Source: Methylobacterium sp. R2-1
Lineage (GTDB): Bacteria; Pseudomonadota; Alphaproteobacteria; Rhizobiales; Beijerinckiaceae
Direction: 5' to 3'
Length of the DNA: 64,000 nucleotides
Assembly (NCBI RefSeq): GCF_014191355.1
Contig: NZ_JACHWM010000005.1
Location: forward strand, 62,001-126,000
Shown: one piece after another, positions 45,362 to 55,025 of the stretch
Layout: every line of letters starts with the position of its first letter
Numbering within the stretch: the first letter of the stretch is position 1
The notes under the pieces: model-generated
What the model was told of the DNA's origin: nothing
Database searches by the model: none
The model's input: the letters and a program-made list of their open reading frames with translations, nothing else
Position numbers and translations under genes: made by a program

Positions 45362-46318
45362 TCACGATCTGACCCGGAGCACGATCTTGCCCTTGAGCCG
45401 GCCCTCCTCCAGGCGCGCGTGAGCGCGTGCGACTGCGTCGAGGGGAAACTCAAAGGCGACTTGCGGCACCACCAGGCCTCGCTCGAGGAGGCGCGAGAGG
45501 GCGTCGAGCTTGCTGCCATTCTGGCGAGAGAAGACGAAGTGGTAGGTCGCGTTCCGGCCCCAGGCGTCGATGAGGTTCTGGGGCGTCGCGGTGTCCACTA
45601 GGGTGACGACTCGCCCATCCTCGCGGAGGATGCGTGGGGAACGCGAAAGCGTGTCGCGCCCGATCGTATCCAGGACGACGTCGACGCCCCTGCCTTCGGT
45701 CAGGCGATTGACGGCGTCCACGTAGTCCTCGCGCTCGAAGTCGATGACGGCCGAGGCGCCGAGCCGTTCGACGAGCGCCGCGTCGCTGCCCCGCGCCGTC
45801 GCAAGGACCCGCGCGCCGATGGCCTTGGCTACCTGGACGGCGATGGCTCCGACGCCGCCGGCGCCGCCGTGGATCAGGACGGTCTCGGTCACCTGCAATC
45901 GGGCCCGCTCGACCAGCCCTTCCCAAACGGTCACGCCGACGAGGCTGACGCTTGCAGCCTCGGAATGGGTCAGGTTGACTGGCTTTCGCGCCACGATGTC
46001 GGCGTCCGCCACGTGGTATTCCGCGTACGATCCCGGCCCGCTGAAGATCCGCGGCGTGTAATAGACCTCATCCCCGACGCGGAACTTCGTCACGTGGGAT
46101 CCGACTTGGTCGACGACCCCGGAGACGTCGTGCCCAATGACGGCCGGCAGTTCCACTTGGTCGGCGTAGTCACCGCGGCGGATCTGTCCGTCGAGCGGGT
46201 TGATCGACGTCGCGTGCACAGCCACTCGGACCTGCCGGGGTCCCGGCCGCGGGTCGGGCAGGTCCCGAAGCTCGAAGCTGTCCGGCCCCCCGAACTTCGT
46301 CAACACCATCGCTTTCAA
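45362..46318 (-). CDS. NADPH:quinone reductase-like zinc-independent MDR enzyme
   Basis: 318 residues of the medium-chain dehydrogenase superfamily. The N-terminal GroES-like domain has [14 protein letters not shown] and [13 protein letters not shown]. The nucleotide site is [19 protein letters not shown]. No structural or catalytic zinc ligands are seen (the usual Cys/His positions are absent), as in quinone reductases. ATG 46318 is a good start. It is divergent from the LysR gene, which probably regulates it. Confidence 0.92.
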   Translation of the reverse strand: MKAMVLTKFGGPDSFELRDLPDPRPGPRQVRVAVHATSINPLDGQIRRGDYADQVELPAVIGHDVSGVVDQVGSHVTKFRVGDEVYYTPRIFSGPGSYAEYHVADADIVARKPVNLTHSEAASVSLVGVTVWEGLVERARLQVTETVLIHGGAGGVGAIAVQVAKAIGARVLATARGSDAALVERLGASAVIDFEREDYVDAVNRLTEGRGVDVVLDTIGRDTLSRSPRILREDGRVVTLVDTATPQNLIDAWGRNATYHFVFSRQNGSKLDALSRLLERGLVVPQVAFEFPLDAVARAHARLEEGRLKGKIVLRVRS

Positions 46319-46413
46319 GTGAGCCTCCTGTCCTTGGCAGGCGCTCTTGTGTCAGCCGGGATGCGGGATGACGAACGCGTTCTCCTCACGGGACGGATGA
46401 GCTACGTTCAGCC

Positions 46414-47301
46414 ATGACGATGCGGAGATCACTTCCCCCTCTCGCGGCGCTGCGGGCTTTCGAAGCGGCAGGGCGCCGCCTGAGCTTCCGCGGCGCCGCC
46501 GAGGAGCTGGGCGTCACGGCGACCGCCATCAGCCATCAGATCCGGCTCCTCGAACAGACCTTGGGGCTTCGCCTCTTCCACCGCGAGACGCGCCGCGTCC
46601 GGCTGACCGCCGAGGGAGCCGTGCTGCTGCCCGTGCTTCGCGATGGCTTCGACGCGTTCGCCCAAGCCATCGATCAGATCCGCGGCCGGCACGCGGCCGG
46701 TGTTCTCACGCTCTCAGCTCCCACCGCCTTCGTCGCAAAGTGGCTCGTGCCACGGCTGGCCGACTTCCGTGCCGCGCATCCCGGTTGCGACCTGCGCCTG
46801 CACGCATCCGACAGCCTGACCGACTTTGCTCGCGACGGAGTGGACGTTGCCGTCCGATACGGGCCCGGTCCCTACCCCAACCTCGACGCTCACAGGCTAA
46901 TGGTCGACCGGGTCACACCCGCTTGCAGTCCTCGCCTCGCGGTTCGATCCGAGAGAGATTTGGCGCGCTACCCATTGCTGCACTTCGAGTGGCCCCACCT
47001 AACCGACGCGACGCCGACATGGCCGGCCTGGCTGCGGAAGGCCGGGATCACCAACGTCGATGGCAGCGCGGGCATTCACTTCAGCGACGAAGGGCACGTC
47101 ATTCAAGCCGCGATTGCGGCTCAGGGGGTCGCGCTTCTGTCGGTTGTGCTTGCCGCCGACGACCTGGCAAGCGGCGCACTGGTTCAACCCTTCGGGTTGG
47201 TCCTCGACGCCCACCCCTACTGGGTCGTCCACCCACGACATCCGGCCCGGGCGGGGGATGTCGGGAAGCTGGCCGACTGGCTAGGCTCCGCGGCCGTGTG
47301 A
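46414..47301 (+). CDS. LysR-family regulator (GcvA-like)
   Basis: 295 residues. The winged helix at about 5-65 reads PPLAALRAFEAAGRRLSFRG, then ATAISHQIRLLEQTLGLRLF. The inducer-binding part (LTLSAPTAFVAKWLVPRLAD; GVDVAVRYGPGPYPNLDAHR) is GcvA-like. Divergent by 96 bp from the quinone reductase gene, the classic layout of a LysR regulator with its target. Confidence 0.92.
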   Translation: MTMRRSLPPLAALRAFEAAGRRLSFRGAAEELGVTATAISHQIRLLEQTLGLRLFHRETRRVRLTAEGAVLLPVLRDGFDAFAQAIDQIRGRHAAGVLTLSAPTAFVAKWLVPRLADFRAAHPGCDLRLHASDSLTDFARDGVDVAVRYGPGPYPNLDAHRLMVDRVTPACSPRLAVRSERDLARYPLLHFEWPHLTDATPTWPAWLRKAGITNVDGSAGIHFSDEGHVIQAAIAAQGVALLSVVLAADDLASGALVQPFGLVLDAHPYWVVHPRHPARAGDVGKLADWLGSAAV

Positions 47302-47466
47302 TCAAGCGACCCTTACACGCATCCCCAAGTCCATCACTTGTGCTTTCCTCACCGAAACGGGGCCTAACCCTCACGCCTACGGCAAGGGGCATTGGCAGCG
47401 CTGGCCTGCCCTCTGAAAAGTGGTCCTCTCTGATGTATGGCTTTGAGCCATGTGGAGGATGTTTTC

Positions 47467-47550
47467 ATGGAACGGAAGAAGCATACGGCTGAAGAGATCG
47501 TCGCCAAGCTGCGCCAAGTCGATGTCTTGGTCTCGCAAGGTCGCAATATA
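47467..47550 (+). mobile_element. IS3-family orfA 5' remnant (first element)
   Basis: MERKKHTAEEIVAKLRQVDV and a few codons more are the start of an IS3-group transposase subunit (the usual continuation QTVADAIRSIGVTEVTYYRW is lost). It is cut off near 47550 by unrelated sequence. Confidence 0.65.
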
Positions 47551-47776
47551 CGGTCGGTGAACGCGTTGGACCTAGGTGTTCGCGCAGCCGCGCTAGGACT
47601 AGACGTGGAACGGCGTAGCTTCGAGGTAAAAATCTCATTCTGCGGAAGCCATAATGGCCCGTCATGTTCTGGGCATCGAAGAGACTTGCAGGTGGGAGCA
47701 GTGACCCTGACCCGCCAAACTGCTCCACGCAGGGAGAATTTTCTGGGCATCCTGACGCCTGAAGGAGGGGGAATGC

Positions 47777-48280
47777 CATGCCTCGCAAACGCTTCGCGAA
47801 CGAATAGATCGCCTTTGTCCCCCGGCAGGCGGAAAATGGTGCAACGGCGGACCTCGTCCGCCTAAAGATGAGCGAATCCGGGCTCACCTTCTGCCAGCGG
47901 TAGAAGGGATTCGTCGGCATGAGCGTGCCGGAGATCCGCCGGCTGAAGCTGCTAGAGGACAAGAACAGCATGCTCAAGCGGCTGGTCGCCGACCTGAGGC
48001 TGAATTGCTCCCTGCTTCAGGACCTGCTCAAATGAAAGTGGTGAGGCACGCCGTTCGTCGTCAGGTCGCCGGTCACCTGCAGGTGGCCTACAGCATCAGC
48101 GAGCGCTCGGTCTGTGAGGCCACCGGGTTCGGCCGCTCGTCCAGCGCTACATGAAGCGCTCGGATCCGCAGGTGGCGCTGCGCATGCAGTTGAAAGAGCT
48201 CGCTGCCGCACGGGTCCGCTACGGCTACCGGCGGAAGCACATCCTGCTGCGTCGATAGCGCTGGGAGGTGAACCTCACCT
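47777..48280 (+). mobile_element. Degenerate IS3-family element (orfA + orfB remnants)
   Basis: orfA reads MPRKRFANE, stop, IAFVPRQAENGAT, then MSESGLTFCQR, stop, KGFVGMSVPEIRRLKLLEDK. orfB follows: RRQVAGHLQVAYSISERSVC, VALRMQLKELAAARVRYGYR, and a stop in place of the next Glu. In-frame stops and a frameshift show that it is dead. The catalytic part of orfB is missing; the remnant ends near 48280 just before the DUF2189 gene. Confidence 0.75.
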
Positions 48281-48339
48281 CACTCATGCGCACCGCTGAG
48301 GCGAGCGAGCAGGCTGTTAGGGTGCCGGGCAGCGGCCCG

Positions 48340-49131
48340 TCACGGCGCGACGGCTCGTCGGTAAAGATGCCAAGTGGCATGGCCGAGGATCGGCAGAGCC
48401 AGAGCAAGACCCACGAACAGGGGCAGCATTCCCAGAACGAGGAGACCCGCGACGATGAGCCCCCAGATCACCATCGTGCCCGAGTTCTCCTGAACGAGAG
48501 CGACGGAGGTCGCGATGGCCGTACCGGCATCGGTGCCGCGGTCGATGATCAGCGGGAAGGAGACGGCGCTGATGGCCAGCGCGATCAGCGAGAAGGCTGC
48601 GCCGACGAGATTCCCGACCACGATGAGCGCCCAGCCCCTCGGCGTCGTCAATACCTCCTGCAGAAACCCGAGCACCGAATCCTGACGCGCTTCACCGTAG
48701 AGAGCCCAGTACAGGGCCATTGCAGCCGTCAGCCAAGCGACGAAGAGCAGCGTGAGGGCGAGGGCGACGCCGCCGACCGCCTTCGCGGACCGGCCGGTCA
48801 GTGGCGCGTAGGCGTTGATCCAACCGATGTCGCGGCCTTGTTCCCGTCGGCGGCTCATCTCGTAGAGCCCGATCGCCGTGAAAGGGCCGAGCAGGGCGAA
48901 GCCTGACGCCAGCGGAAAGAGCAGCGGCACGAGGCCGTTCTCGAACGTTGCGGCCGCGATGAGCACGCCCGCGACGGGATAGATAGCGATGAGAAACAGG
49001 GCATGCGTCGGCATAGCAACGAAATCGTCCCAGCCCTTCCAAAGGGCGAACCGAAGATCGTCAAGGCCGATGCGACGCACATGCGCGCGCGCCAAAGTCG
49101 ACGGGTGAGAAACGGTGTGGAGACCGGCCAT
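48340..49131 (-). CDS. DUF2189 integral membrane protein
   Basis: 263 residues with about six helices. The N-terminus has the family signature RRIGLDDLRFALWKGWDDFV, and GFALLGPFTAIGLYEMSRRR and SFPLIIDRGTDAGTAIATS follow. Function unknown; sometimes next to cytochrome oxidase genes. Start chosen at MAGLHTVSHPST (49131); the frame continues to 49179. Confidence 0.9.
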   Translation of the reverse strand: MAGLHTVSHPSTLARAHVRRIGLDDLRFALWKGWDDFVAMPTHALFLIAIYPVAGVLIAAATFENGLVPLLFPLASGFALLGPFTAIGLYEMSRRREQGRDIGWINAYAPLTGRSAKAVGGVALALTLLFVAWLTAAMALYWALYGEARQDSVLGFLQEVLTTPRGWALIVVGNLVGAAFSLIALAISAVSFPLIIDRGTDAGTAIATSVALVQENSGTMVIWGLIVAGLLVLGMLPLFVGLALALPILGHATWHLYRRAVAP

Positions 49132-49429
49132 CGCATAGCCCCCCGCTGGGAAGACCCGCCCGCAACTTACGCCAGACATCCGATCGGACGCCTATCGCTA
49201 AGCTTCCAGGCGCAATCGACAGATTACATAGCAGAAGTAGGTTCGATTGTCGCGAAAAATCTTGTTTCCGGACGCCGCTACGGGGCCTCATCAATCGGTG
49301 CCCGGGAATGCTCCTGAGCCACGTTCATTTCTATACAGCGAGTATGCTTCGCCAGAGGAGGAGGTTCCAATGGCCGGTGGCCGTTCAACCGACTTGAGGC
49401 AAAACGCGCGCGGAGCCCTCCGTCGAGGA

Positions 49430-49851
49430 TGAGGTCACCAACCACAGGCAAGCGGTGTATTTCGAGACCACCGCGGCCTGCTTGTCGCGCACCCGATGGG
49501 TTCGGCATCGTCTACGACGTGCTCAGGCAATTGGAGCGCGAGGATCCCTCCTTGAGGATTGAGCACCTTGTCACGGCGGGCTCTCCCCTGGGGCTCGCCA
49601 AGGTAAAGCTGAAGTTCGAGGCCGAGCACGGGACCCTGCGAGTGCCGAACAACGTCTCGGCCTAGACGAAACTTGCCGAAGGCGATGACGTCGTCGCCAT
49701 CATTAGCACCTTGGAGGCGAATTACGGGCCCACCGATACTGGCGCAAGTGTCGATGACCGGCGCGTTGTGAACGCCTACCGGAGGTCTAACGGCGAGCCG
49801 ACCCCTCACAAGTCCTACCTTGACCGACATGCCGAAAAATCTGCAGGCTGA
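49430..49851 (+). pseudogene. Alpha/beta hydrolase (lipase-like), multiple lesions
   Basis: VAHPMGSA stands where the family has VAHSMG, so the nucleophile Ser is Pro. A frameshift then gives GIVYDVLRQLEREDPSLRIE and HLVTAGSPLGLAKVKLKF, and PNNVSA is followed by TAG at 49663. The rest (KLAEGDDVVAIISTLEANYG, then TPHKSYLDRH) still matches. Three independent hits make decay certain. Confidence 0.7.
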
Positions 49852-49987
49852 AATCTGGCAATTTTGATGATGTTCTGCTAAGGTTCTGGCTCCTCAGTGT
49901 CTCGCACCGGCTCGCCCATGTCTTTGATCATGAGCGGCAAGTCGACAAGTTCATGCATCTTGTCTCTATCAAGCGAGGTGGCAGCGC

Positions 49988-50314
49988 ATGAGCACGCATC
50001 CGAGCCGGACGCCCGAGGAATGGGCACGGGTGATCGCCAACGCTTACGCGGCAAAGACGCGCCCTCCTCTAACCCGTAAGATCCTGGATGAGGTTCAGGC
50101 TGTCATCGCTGAGGCCCTGAGCGAAGTTGAAGGCTGCGACGTCGCGGACGCCGAATGGTGCGAGTGCGTGAACCTCGTCCTGGACCGTAGTGAGATGTCA
50201 CTACATGCGGCTGTGGGACCTCGGTTGGCCGCCATTGATGATACGACCGGCAGTGCCTTGATGGTGCATCGCTCGGAAGCTGGACGGCCACTGCGGGCCT
50301 TCGGGGGACAATAG
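49988..50314 (+). CDS. Hypothetical protein
   Basis: 108 residues, MSTHPSRTPEEWARVIANAY to AFGGQ. Mostly helical and acidic in the first 80 residues (DEVQAVIAEALSEVEGCDVA, CVNLVLDRSE). GAGGTGG precedes the ATG. No family recognised. Located 79 bp before the folate gene on the same strand. Confidence 0.5.
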   Translation: MSTHPSRTPEEWARVIANAYAAKTRPPLTRKILDEVQAVIAEALSEVEGCDVADAEWCECVNLVLDRSEMSLHAAVGPRLAAIDDTTGSALMVHRSEAGRPLRAFGGQ

Positions 50315-50392
50315 CCGAGATGCGGGCACGACGGGCAAACGTCGATGTTGGAAGGCGCTATGATCATCTAGCTGGGACTGTAGGGTGGGGCC

Positions 50393-51028
50393 ATGAGTGA
50401 AGCGACTGTTACATCAGGCGGCTCCGACCGAGGCCCAACTACACCGGCAACGAACGCCGACTGGGCAACAATCCGCGATTGGCGCAAAGCCACACGCGAC
50501 AAGTTAATTGCGCAGCGCAGCGCGCTCAGCGCCGAGGAGCGCGCGGCGCAGAGCAGCAGGATCGGTCAGTCACTACGTGACGCTCTCGAACCATACGCCG
50601 GCGGCTTGGTAGGGTTCTACTGGCCTTTCCGGGGCGAGTTTGACCCCCGAGGAGTTGTTGGAGCCCTACGCGAGAGAGGCACGCGCTTGGCGTTGCCGGT
50701 CATCGTGGAGCGCGGGCAGCCGCTTGTCTTCCGCGAATGGACGCCCGGGAGCCTGATGGTGCAGGGCACCTGGAAGATCCCGATGCCTGAGTCGGGAGAG
50801 GGTGTCTTTCCCGATCTCCTAATCGTGCCGTTGGTCGGGTTTGACCGTGAAGGTTATCGGCTCGGTTATGGGGGCGGCTTTTATGACCGGACGATTGCCG
50901 CAATGCCTGAGCGGCCGCGAACCATAGGGGTCGGGTTCGAGCTTGGCCGTCTCGAGACGATCTACCCCCAGCCGCACGATATTGCACTCGAGATGATCGT
51001 CACCGAGAGTGTAAGCTCAAAAGGCTGA
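50393..51028 (+). CDS. 5-formyltetrahydrofolate cyclo-ligase
   Basis: 211 residues. RKATRDKLIAQRSALSAEER is the N-terminal helix, LVGFYWPFRGEFDPR the folate part and LGYGGGFYDRTIA the ATP-binding signature. The enzyme uses ATP to turn 5-formyl-THF into 5,10-methenyl-THF and so recycles a C1 intermediate, relevant in a methylotroph. No 6S RNA-like sequence is visible in the short upstream gap. The first 25 residues are a polar extension. Confidence 0.93.
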   Translation: MSEATVTSGGSDRGPTTPATNADWATIRDWRKATRDKLIAQRSALSAEERAAQSSRIGQSLRDALEPYAGGLVGFYWPFRGEFDPRGVVGALRERGTRLALPVIVERGQPLVFREWTPGSLMVQGTWKIPMPESGEGVFPDLLIVPLVGFDREGYRLGYGGGFYDRTIAAMPERPRTIGVGFELGRLETIYPQPHDIALEMIVTESVSSKG

Positions 51029-51147
51029 CCGCCTTGATGGAGCAGCATCTAATCGAAGTTGGGCCATAGGCATTGTAGCCGCTGGCGGAGCGCAACAAGC
51101 GCCAGATTTGGTCTGTTAGCAACGGGTCGATGGGCCCTGACTGCGAC

Positions 51148-51225
51148 GCGCGAGGCGTTACACGACGTGATCCAGGTGGCCTTCAGGTGGGAGGACTACC
51201 ACCTTTACGACTTCGGGCGAGGCGC
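51148..51225 (+). pseudogene. pRiA4b ORF-3-like fragment
   Basis: ALHDVIQVAFRWEDYHLYDF is the family core of the plasmid pRiA4b ORF-3 group, but only about 26 codons are recognisable and nothing on either side continues it. Confidence 0.5.
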
Positions 51226-51308
51226 CCGTGTAGGTCGACCAGCGCACGCAGCACAGCCTCGAGCCCGTCCTGATCAGCCCTCCGCGGGGCTGCGATGCTG
51301 GCGAGCTC

Positions 51309-51844
51309 GTCTATCAGGACGTGGGCGCCGTTCTGAACCACTCCGCTGAAGAGGCAGGAGCCCGCCACTTGGACCTCTCTCGAGTGGTTTTCGTGGGCCA
51401 TTCGGCGGGCGGCCATCTCGCCCTCTGGGCGGCCTCGCGCGGCTCGCTTCCCGCAGCGAGCCCTCTTCACGCAGTAACCAAGTTTGCCCGCAGGCGGTGA
51501 TCAGCCTGGGCGGCGTGGGGATCTTGCGACGTTCGCGCCGTTCGTCCCTGTGCTCCGCGGCAAGGGCATTGTCGAGCGGCTCGCCCCAGCAGACAAGCTG
51601 TCTGAAGTCTCACCCGCAGCTCTCTCGCCTGCGGGGGTGCCGATCTTTCTGGTCAGGGCGTACTGAACCGGCTCGCGCCGCCATGGGTCGCCTACGACTA
51701 TGCCCGCGCTGTGCGAGGGAGATCCGGACGTGCGCCGCAGTTCATCAACGTCCCGGATGCAGGACACTTCGACTTGTCGCGCCGCCGAAGCCGGCTTGGC
51801 GGGAGGTGCGTGGTCTCATCGAAGCATCTTTGGAACCCCAGTAG
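51309..51844 (+). pseudogene. Alpha/beta hydrolase, frameshifted several times
   Basis: VVFVGHSAGGHLALWAASRG gives the nucleophile elbow GHSAGG in one frame. GDLATFAPFVPVLRGKGIVE and KLSEVSPAALSPAGVPIF lie in a second, then PPWVAYDYARAV and QFINVPDAGHFDL in a third. The final piece, AWREVRGLIEASLE, lies in yet another. Together they make a normal ~250-residue esterase or kynurenine formamidase-like protein. It cannot be expressed as is. Confidence 0.75.
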
Positions 51845-52227
51845 GTTGCCGTAGGACCGCTCTGCGTGTGGTCCCGCTCACTCTCACCGATTTACATCCC
51901 ACTTGCTCAGCTACGCGGCATTTGCCGCCTCTGGGCTGACGCAGCTTGAACCGCTGCTTCTGGCCCCGTTCGGACCTTCGACGGCAGCGCCTCGAATGTC
52001 CGGACGGGGCCAAGAGTTCGCCTCAGGCTTGTTCGGCTAAGGCGCCGCTTCCGTACCTTCGGCCCACGCCGCCGGAGGGGCCGCTATTCCGCTGGCAGAT
52101 GCCAATGGTGGAAGCGCTGTGGACACGGCCGCACGCGGTGTGTGCCTCCTCACCGCGTTTAGGCCGGCAAGTGCTTTACCCGGCAGTGTGCATCGATGTG
52201 ACCGCCGTCTCGAAGAGGCAGGACCCT
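51845..52227. other. Intergenic, no gene seen
   Basis: About 380 bases between the broken hydrolase and the exported hydrolase. The frame of the latter is open back to 51946 but the codons are not protein-like. Confidence 0.35.
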
Positions 52228-53280
52228 GTGGGGGATGAAGTATGCTCGCGCCCCGGCTGCAGCCGGCGTCGCTTCGGGGCCATGCTCGTCGGCGGCTTCG
52301 CGGCAGGCATGGTAACGCGTGCGATCCGTCCGGCCGAGGCGACTACCGAGGACGTCCGCATCGCCGATCTGGACTGGGTCGATGCCCGTCGCGACCGCCG
52401 CGTGCCGGCGCGCTTGTACTGGCCGTCCCCCGGGGCACCGATGGGGCCTGTTCCCCTGATCGTCTTCTCTCACGGCCTTGGTCAGTCGCGGACGGGCTAC
52501 AGCTATCTCGGGCGCCACTGGGCGGCCAATGGTTACGCGAGCCTTCACGTGCAGCACGTCAGGAGCGACGGCACCGTCTGGGCCGGCAATCCGTTCGAGG
52601 TTCTCGATCGCGTGAACATTGCAGCCGACGAACGCGAGGCCATCGCTCGGGCCGCCGACGTAAGCTTCGCCCTGGACCGTATCCTCGACAAAAACAGTTT
52701 CTTCGCCGCGTTCATCGACCCGGCGCGCATCGTCGCCGCCGGCCATTCCTATGGCGCGAACACGACCTTGCTCGTCGGCGGGGCGCGCGTTGTTCGCGAA
52801 GGAAGGACGATTGACCGCAGGGACATGCGATTCAAGGCCGGCATCGTCATCTCGGCGCCGCCCTTCTACGGCGAGCGCGACCTTCGCGCCGTGCTCGCAG
52901 CCATCAGCATGCCAACCTTCCACGTGACCGCGACCGCGGACGTAATCGAGTTGCCCGGTCGACGGTCACCGGTGCAGGACCGTCTCGACGTCTACGACGC
53001 GGTCGGGACGACAAGGAAGGCGCTAGCCGTCTTCGAGGGCGGGTCGCACAGCATCTTCACCGACCGGCCGCTCACAGGCGGGGCGACGCTCAACCCACAA
53101 GTGAAGCAGGCGACCGCGGAAGGCTCGCTAGCCTTCCTCGACCTGGCATTCAGAGGCGACCCCTTACCCTTAGGGTTATGGAGCGAAACCTGGCGACCGC
53201 TCCTCGCCGTGGCGCCCACAGCTTACGCCGTCACCGAACCGTCGCGGCTTCCATCGCGCCGATACCGTCCCCGCTCATAG
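52228..53280 (+). CDS. Exported alpha/beta hydrolase (PAF-acetylhydrolase/dienelactone hydrolase-like)
   Basis: 350 residues from GTG 52228. A Tat-type signal with a preceding Cys-rich tail is seen: [20 protein letters not shown]. The hydrolase core has [20 protein letters not shown] (oxyanion), [10 protein letters not shown] (nucleophile Ser) and a late His in GGSHSIFTD. The fold and spacing match secreted chlorophyllase/PAF-hydrolase-like enzymes. The 3' end overlaps the frame of the metallophosphoesterase. Substrate unknown. Confidence 0.85.
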   Translation: MGDEVCSRPGCSRRRFGAMLVGGFAAGMVTRAIRPAEATTEDVRIADLDWVDARRDRRVPARLYWPSPGAPMGPVPLIVFSHGLGQSRTGYSYLGRHWAANGYASLHVQHVRSDGTVWAGNPFEVLDRVNIAADEREAIARAADVSFALDRILDKNSFFAAFIDPARIVAAGHSYGANTTLLVGGARVVREGRTIDRRDMRFKAGIVISAPPFYGERDLRAVLAAISMPTFHVTATADVIELPGRRSPVQDRLDVYDAVGTTRKALAVFEGGSHSIFTDRPLTGGATLNPQVKQATAEGSLAFLDLAFRGDPLPLGLWSETWRPLLAVAPTAYAVTEPSRLPSRRYRPRS

Positions 53281-53315
53281 CGGTTGCGCCAACCCTCGCC
53301 CCGCTCGGATGGTAC

Positions 53316-54527
53316 ATGTTCCACCTGATCTTCGGTCTGCCCTGCCTGTACGTCATCTATCGAGTGCTGTGGCCTTTGCCTTGGCCCCCCGCATTGAAGA
53401 TCTGCGCCGCGGTTCTCCTGCTCGTTGCGTCTCAGTACCACCTATGGAGCCGCCTCTCCTCAGGCTCGGTATTCTCGCCCGAGTTTCCACGTGCGCTGGT
53501 CATTCTGTTCAACTGGGCCTTCGGCGCCATCTTCCTGTTGGCGGCGATGCAGTTGGCGCTCGATGTCGCGGCGTTGGCCAGCAAGCTCGTGCCTGGAGCC
53601 GGCTGGTCGCTGCCTGCGGCGTGGCGATACGCCGAGGCAGCACTGGCCATGGTTCTGTCGGCGGTCGCGGTGCAGCAGGCCGTGCGGGTGCCCCCGCTGA
53701 AGGATGTCACCGTCGAGATCGAGAACCTCCCGGCGGGCTTCGACGGCTATACCATTCTACAGCTGACAGACCTGCATATCAGCCGCCTGTTCCCGGCGCC
53801 CTGGACGCGCGAGGTCGTGGCGCGATCCAACGCACTCGGCGTCGATCTCATCGTAATCACCGGTGACCTGATCGACGGGTCTCTTGCCAATCGTAGTGCC
53901 GACGTCGAACCGCTACGTGATCTCCGGGCCTCCGATGGGGTCTGGCTGATCCCCGGCAACCACGAATACTTCTTCGAGTACACGGCGTGGATGCGCCACT
54001 ATGCCGAGTTGGGCATGGCCGTGCTTTCGAACCGGCACACGGTCCTGAGGCGCGGTGACGATGCCGTCGTCCTGGCCGGCGTGACCGACCTTTCGGCCTC
54101 GCATGTTGGCCAGCTGGCCCACGACCTCGATGCGGCGTTGGGCGGTGCTCCGGCAGGTGCCCCAATCATCCTCCTAGATCATCAGCCAAGGGATGCGGCC
54201 AAGGCGGCCTCGAAGGGCGTGGGCCTGCAACTGTCCGGTCATACGCACGGCGGGATGATCGTGGGGCTCGACAGGCTGGTCGCACGGGCGAACGGCGGCT
54301 TCGTCTCAGGCGCGTATGCAGTCGGGGGCATGACGCTCTATGTCAACAATGGCGCAGGCTTGTGGCCGGGATTTGCGCTACGACTCGGCCGCCCGTCCGA
54401 ACTGACGCGGATCACGCTGCGACGTGCGGGCTCTGCCGCCCCTTCCATTCCGGGCAGCAGCGCCGGTCACGAGCGGGATACGCATGGCTATCAGGCCCCT
54501 GCCTCGCTCGCGGATGCGCCCTCATGA
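53316..54527 (+). CDS. Membrane-anchored metallophosphoesterase (YaeI-like)
   Basis: About 403 residues. Four helices occupy the first ~130 residues ([20 protein letters not shown] and so on). Calcineurin-type motifs follow: [13 protein letters not shown] (DxH), VITGDLIDG (GD), PGNHEYF (GNHE), and [12 protein letters not shown] (GHxH). It is expected to hydrolyse phosphoesters, perhaps of lipid A precursors or UDP sugars, at the membrane. The frame opens at 53178 within the previous gene; I prefer 53316 because a helix then starts at Met1. An SD is not obvious at either. Confidence 0.88.
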   Translation: MFHLIFGLPCLYVIYRVLWPLPWPPALKICAAVLLLVASQYHLWSRLSSGSVFSPEFPRALVILFNWAFGAIFLLAAMQLALDVAALASKLVPGAGWSLPAAWRYAEAALAMVLSAVAVQQAVRVPPLKDVTVEIENLPAGFDGYTILQLTDLHISRLFPAPWTREVVARSNALGVDLIVITGDLIDGSLANRSADVEPLRDLRASDGVWLIPGNHEYFFEYTAWMRHYAELGMAVLSNRHTVLRRGDDAVVLAGVTDLSASHVGQLAHDLDAALGGAPAGAPIILLDHQPRDAAKAASKGVGLQLSGHTHGGMIVGLDRLVARANGGFVSGAYAVGGMTLYVNNGAGLWPGFALRLGRPSELTRITLRRAGSAAPSIPGSSAGHERDTHGYQAPASLADAPS

Positions 54528-54672
54528 AGGCTCACCGCGTAAGGACGAGGCCCCGGCGCTGGTAAGGCAGGCCGAACCCGAAGAGATGATGTTACCCCGA
54601 CATGCTGATGTGGTCGGCACCCCGCTGACCTCCGCTTTTCCGTTCTGATCGGACGTTCCATCCGAGCAGCCT

Positions 54673-55025
54673 CTAGAGGCTGTTACGGACTGCTGCGAAG
54701 TCTGCAGCCCTTCGGAGGAGCAGGACACTGAAGGCGACGAGGTGCAGTCCTGCGAGGGTGGTAGGCAGGCGTTCGTAGTCGCGGGCCAGGCGGCGGAAGC
54801 GGGCCATCCAGGCGAAGGCACGTTCGACCACCCATCGGCGTGGCAGCAGGACGAAGCCGCGCTTGGCCTCAGGCAGCTTCACCACCTCCAAGGCAATGCC
54901 GTGGTCTGCCGCCGCCTTGGCCGCGCGCTCGCCGGTGCAGCCCTGATCGACATAGGCGAGGTCCACGCTGTCACCGGTCGCCTTCTGCACGGTGTCAGCC
55001 AGTGCAGCGACGGCAGAGCGGTCAT
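54673..55025 (-). mobile_element. IS5-family transposase 3' remnant
   Basis: About 117 codons of the C-terminal half: [40 protein letters not shown], then [20 protein letters not shown], the IS5 DDE end. The element stops abruptly at about 55020 where monooxygenase sequence begins. The N-terminal half is missing, so it cannot move by itself. Confidence 0.85.

Noticed and set aside
50315..50392. 6S RNA, often next to the cyclo-ligase gene in proteobacteria
   Set aside because: Only 78 bases are free upstream and no long bulged hairpin is visible.
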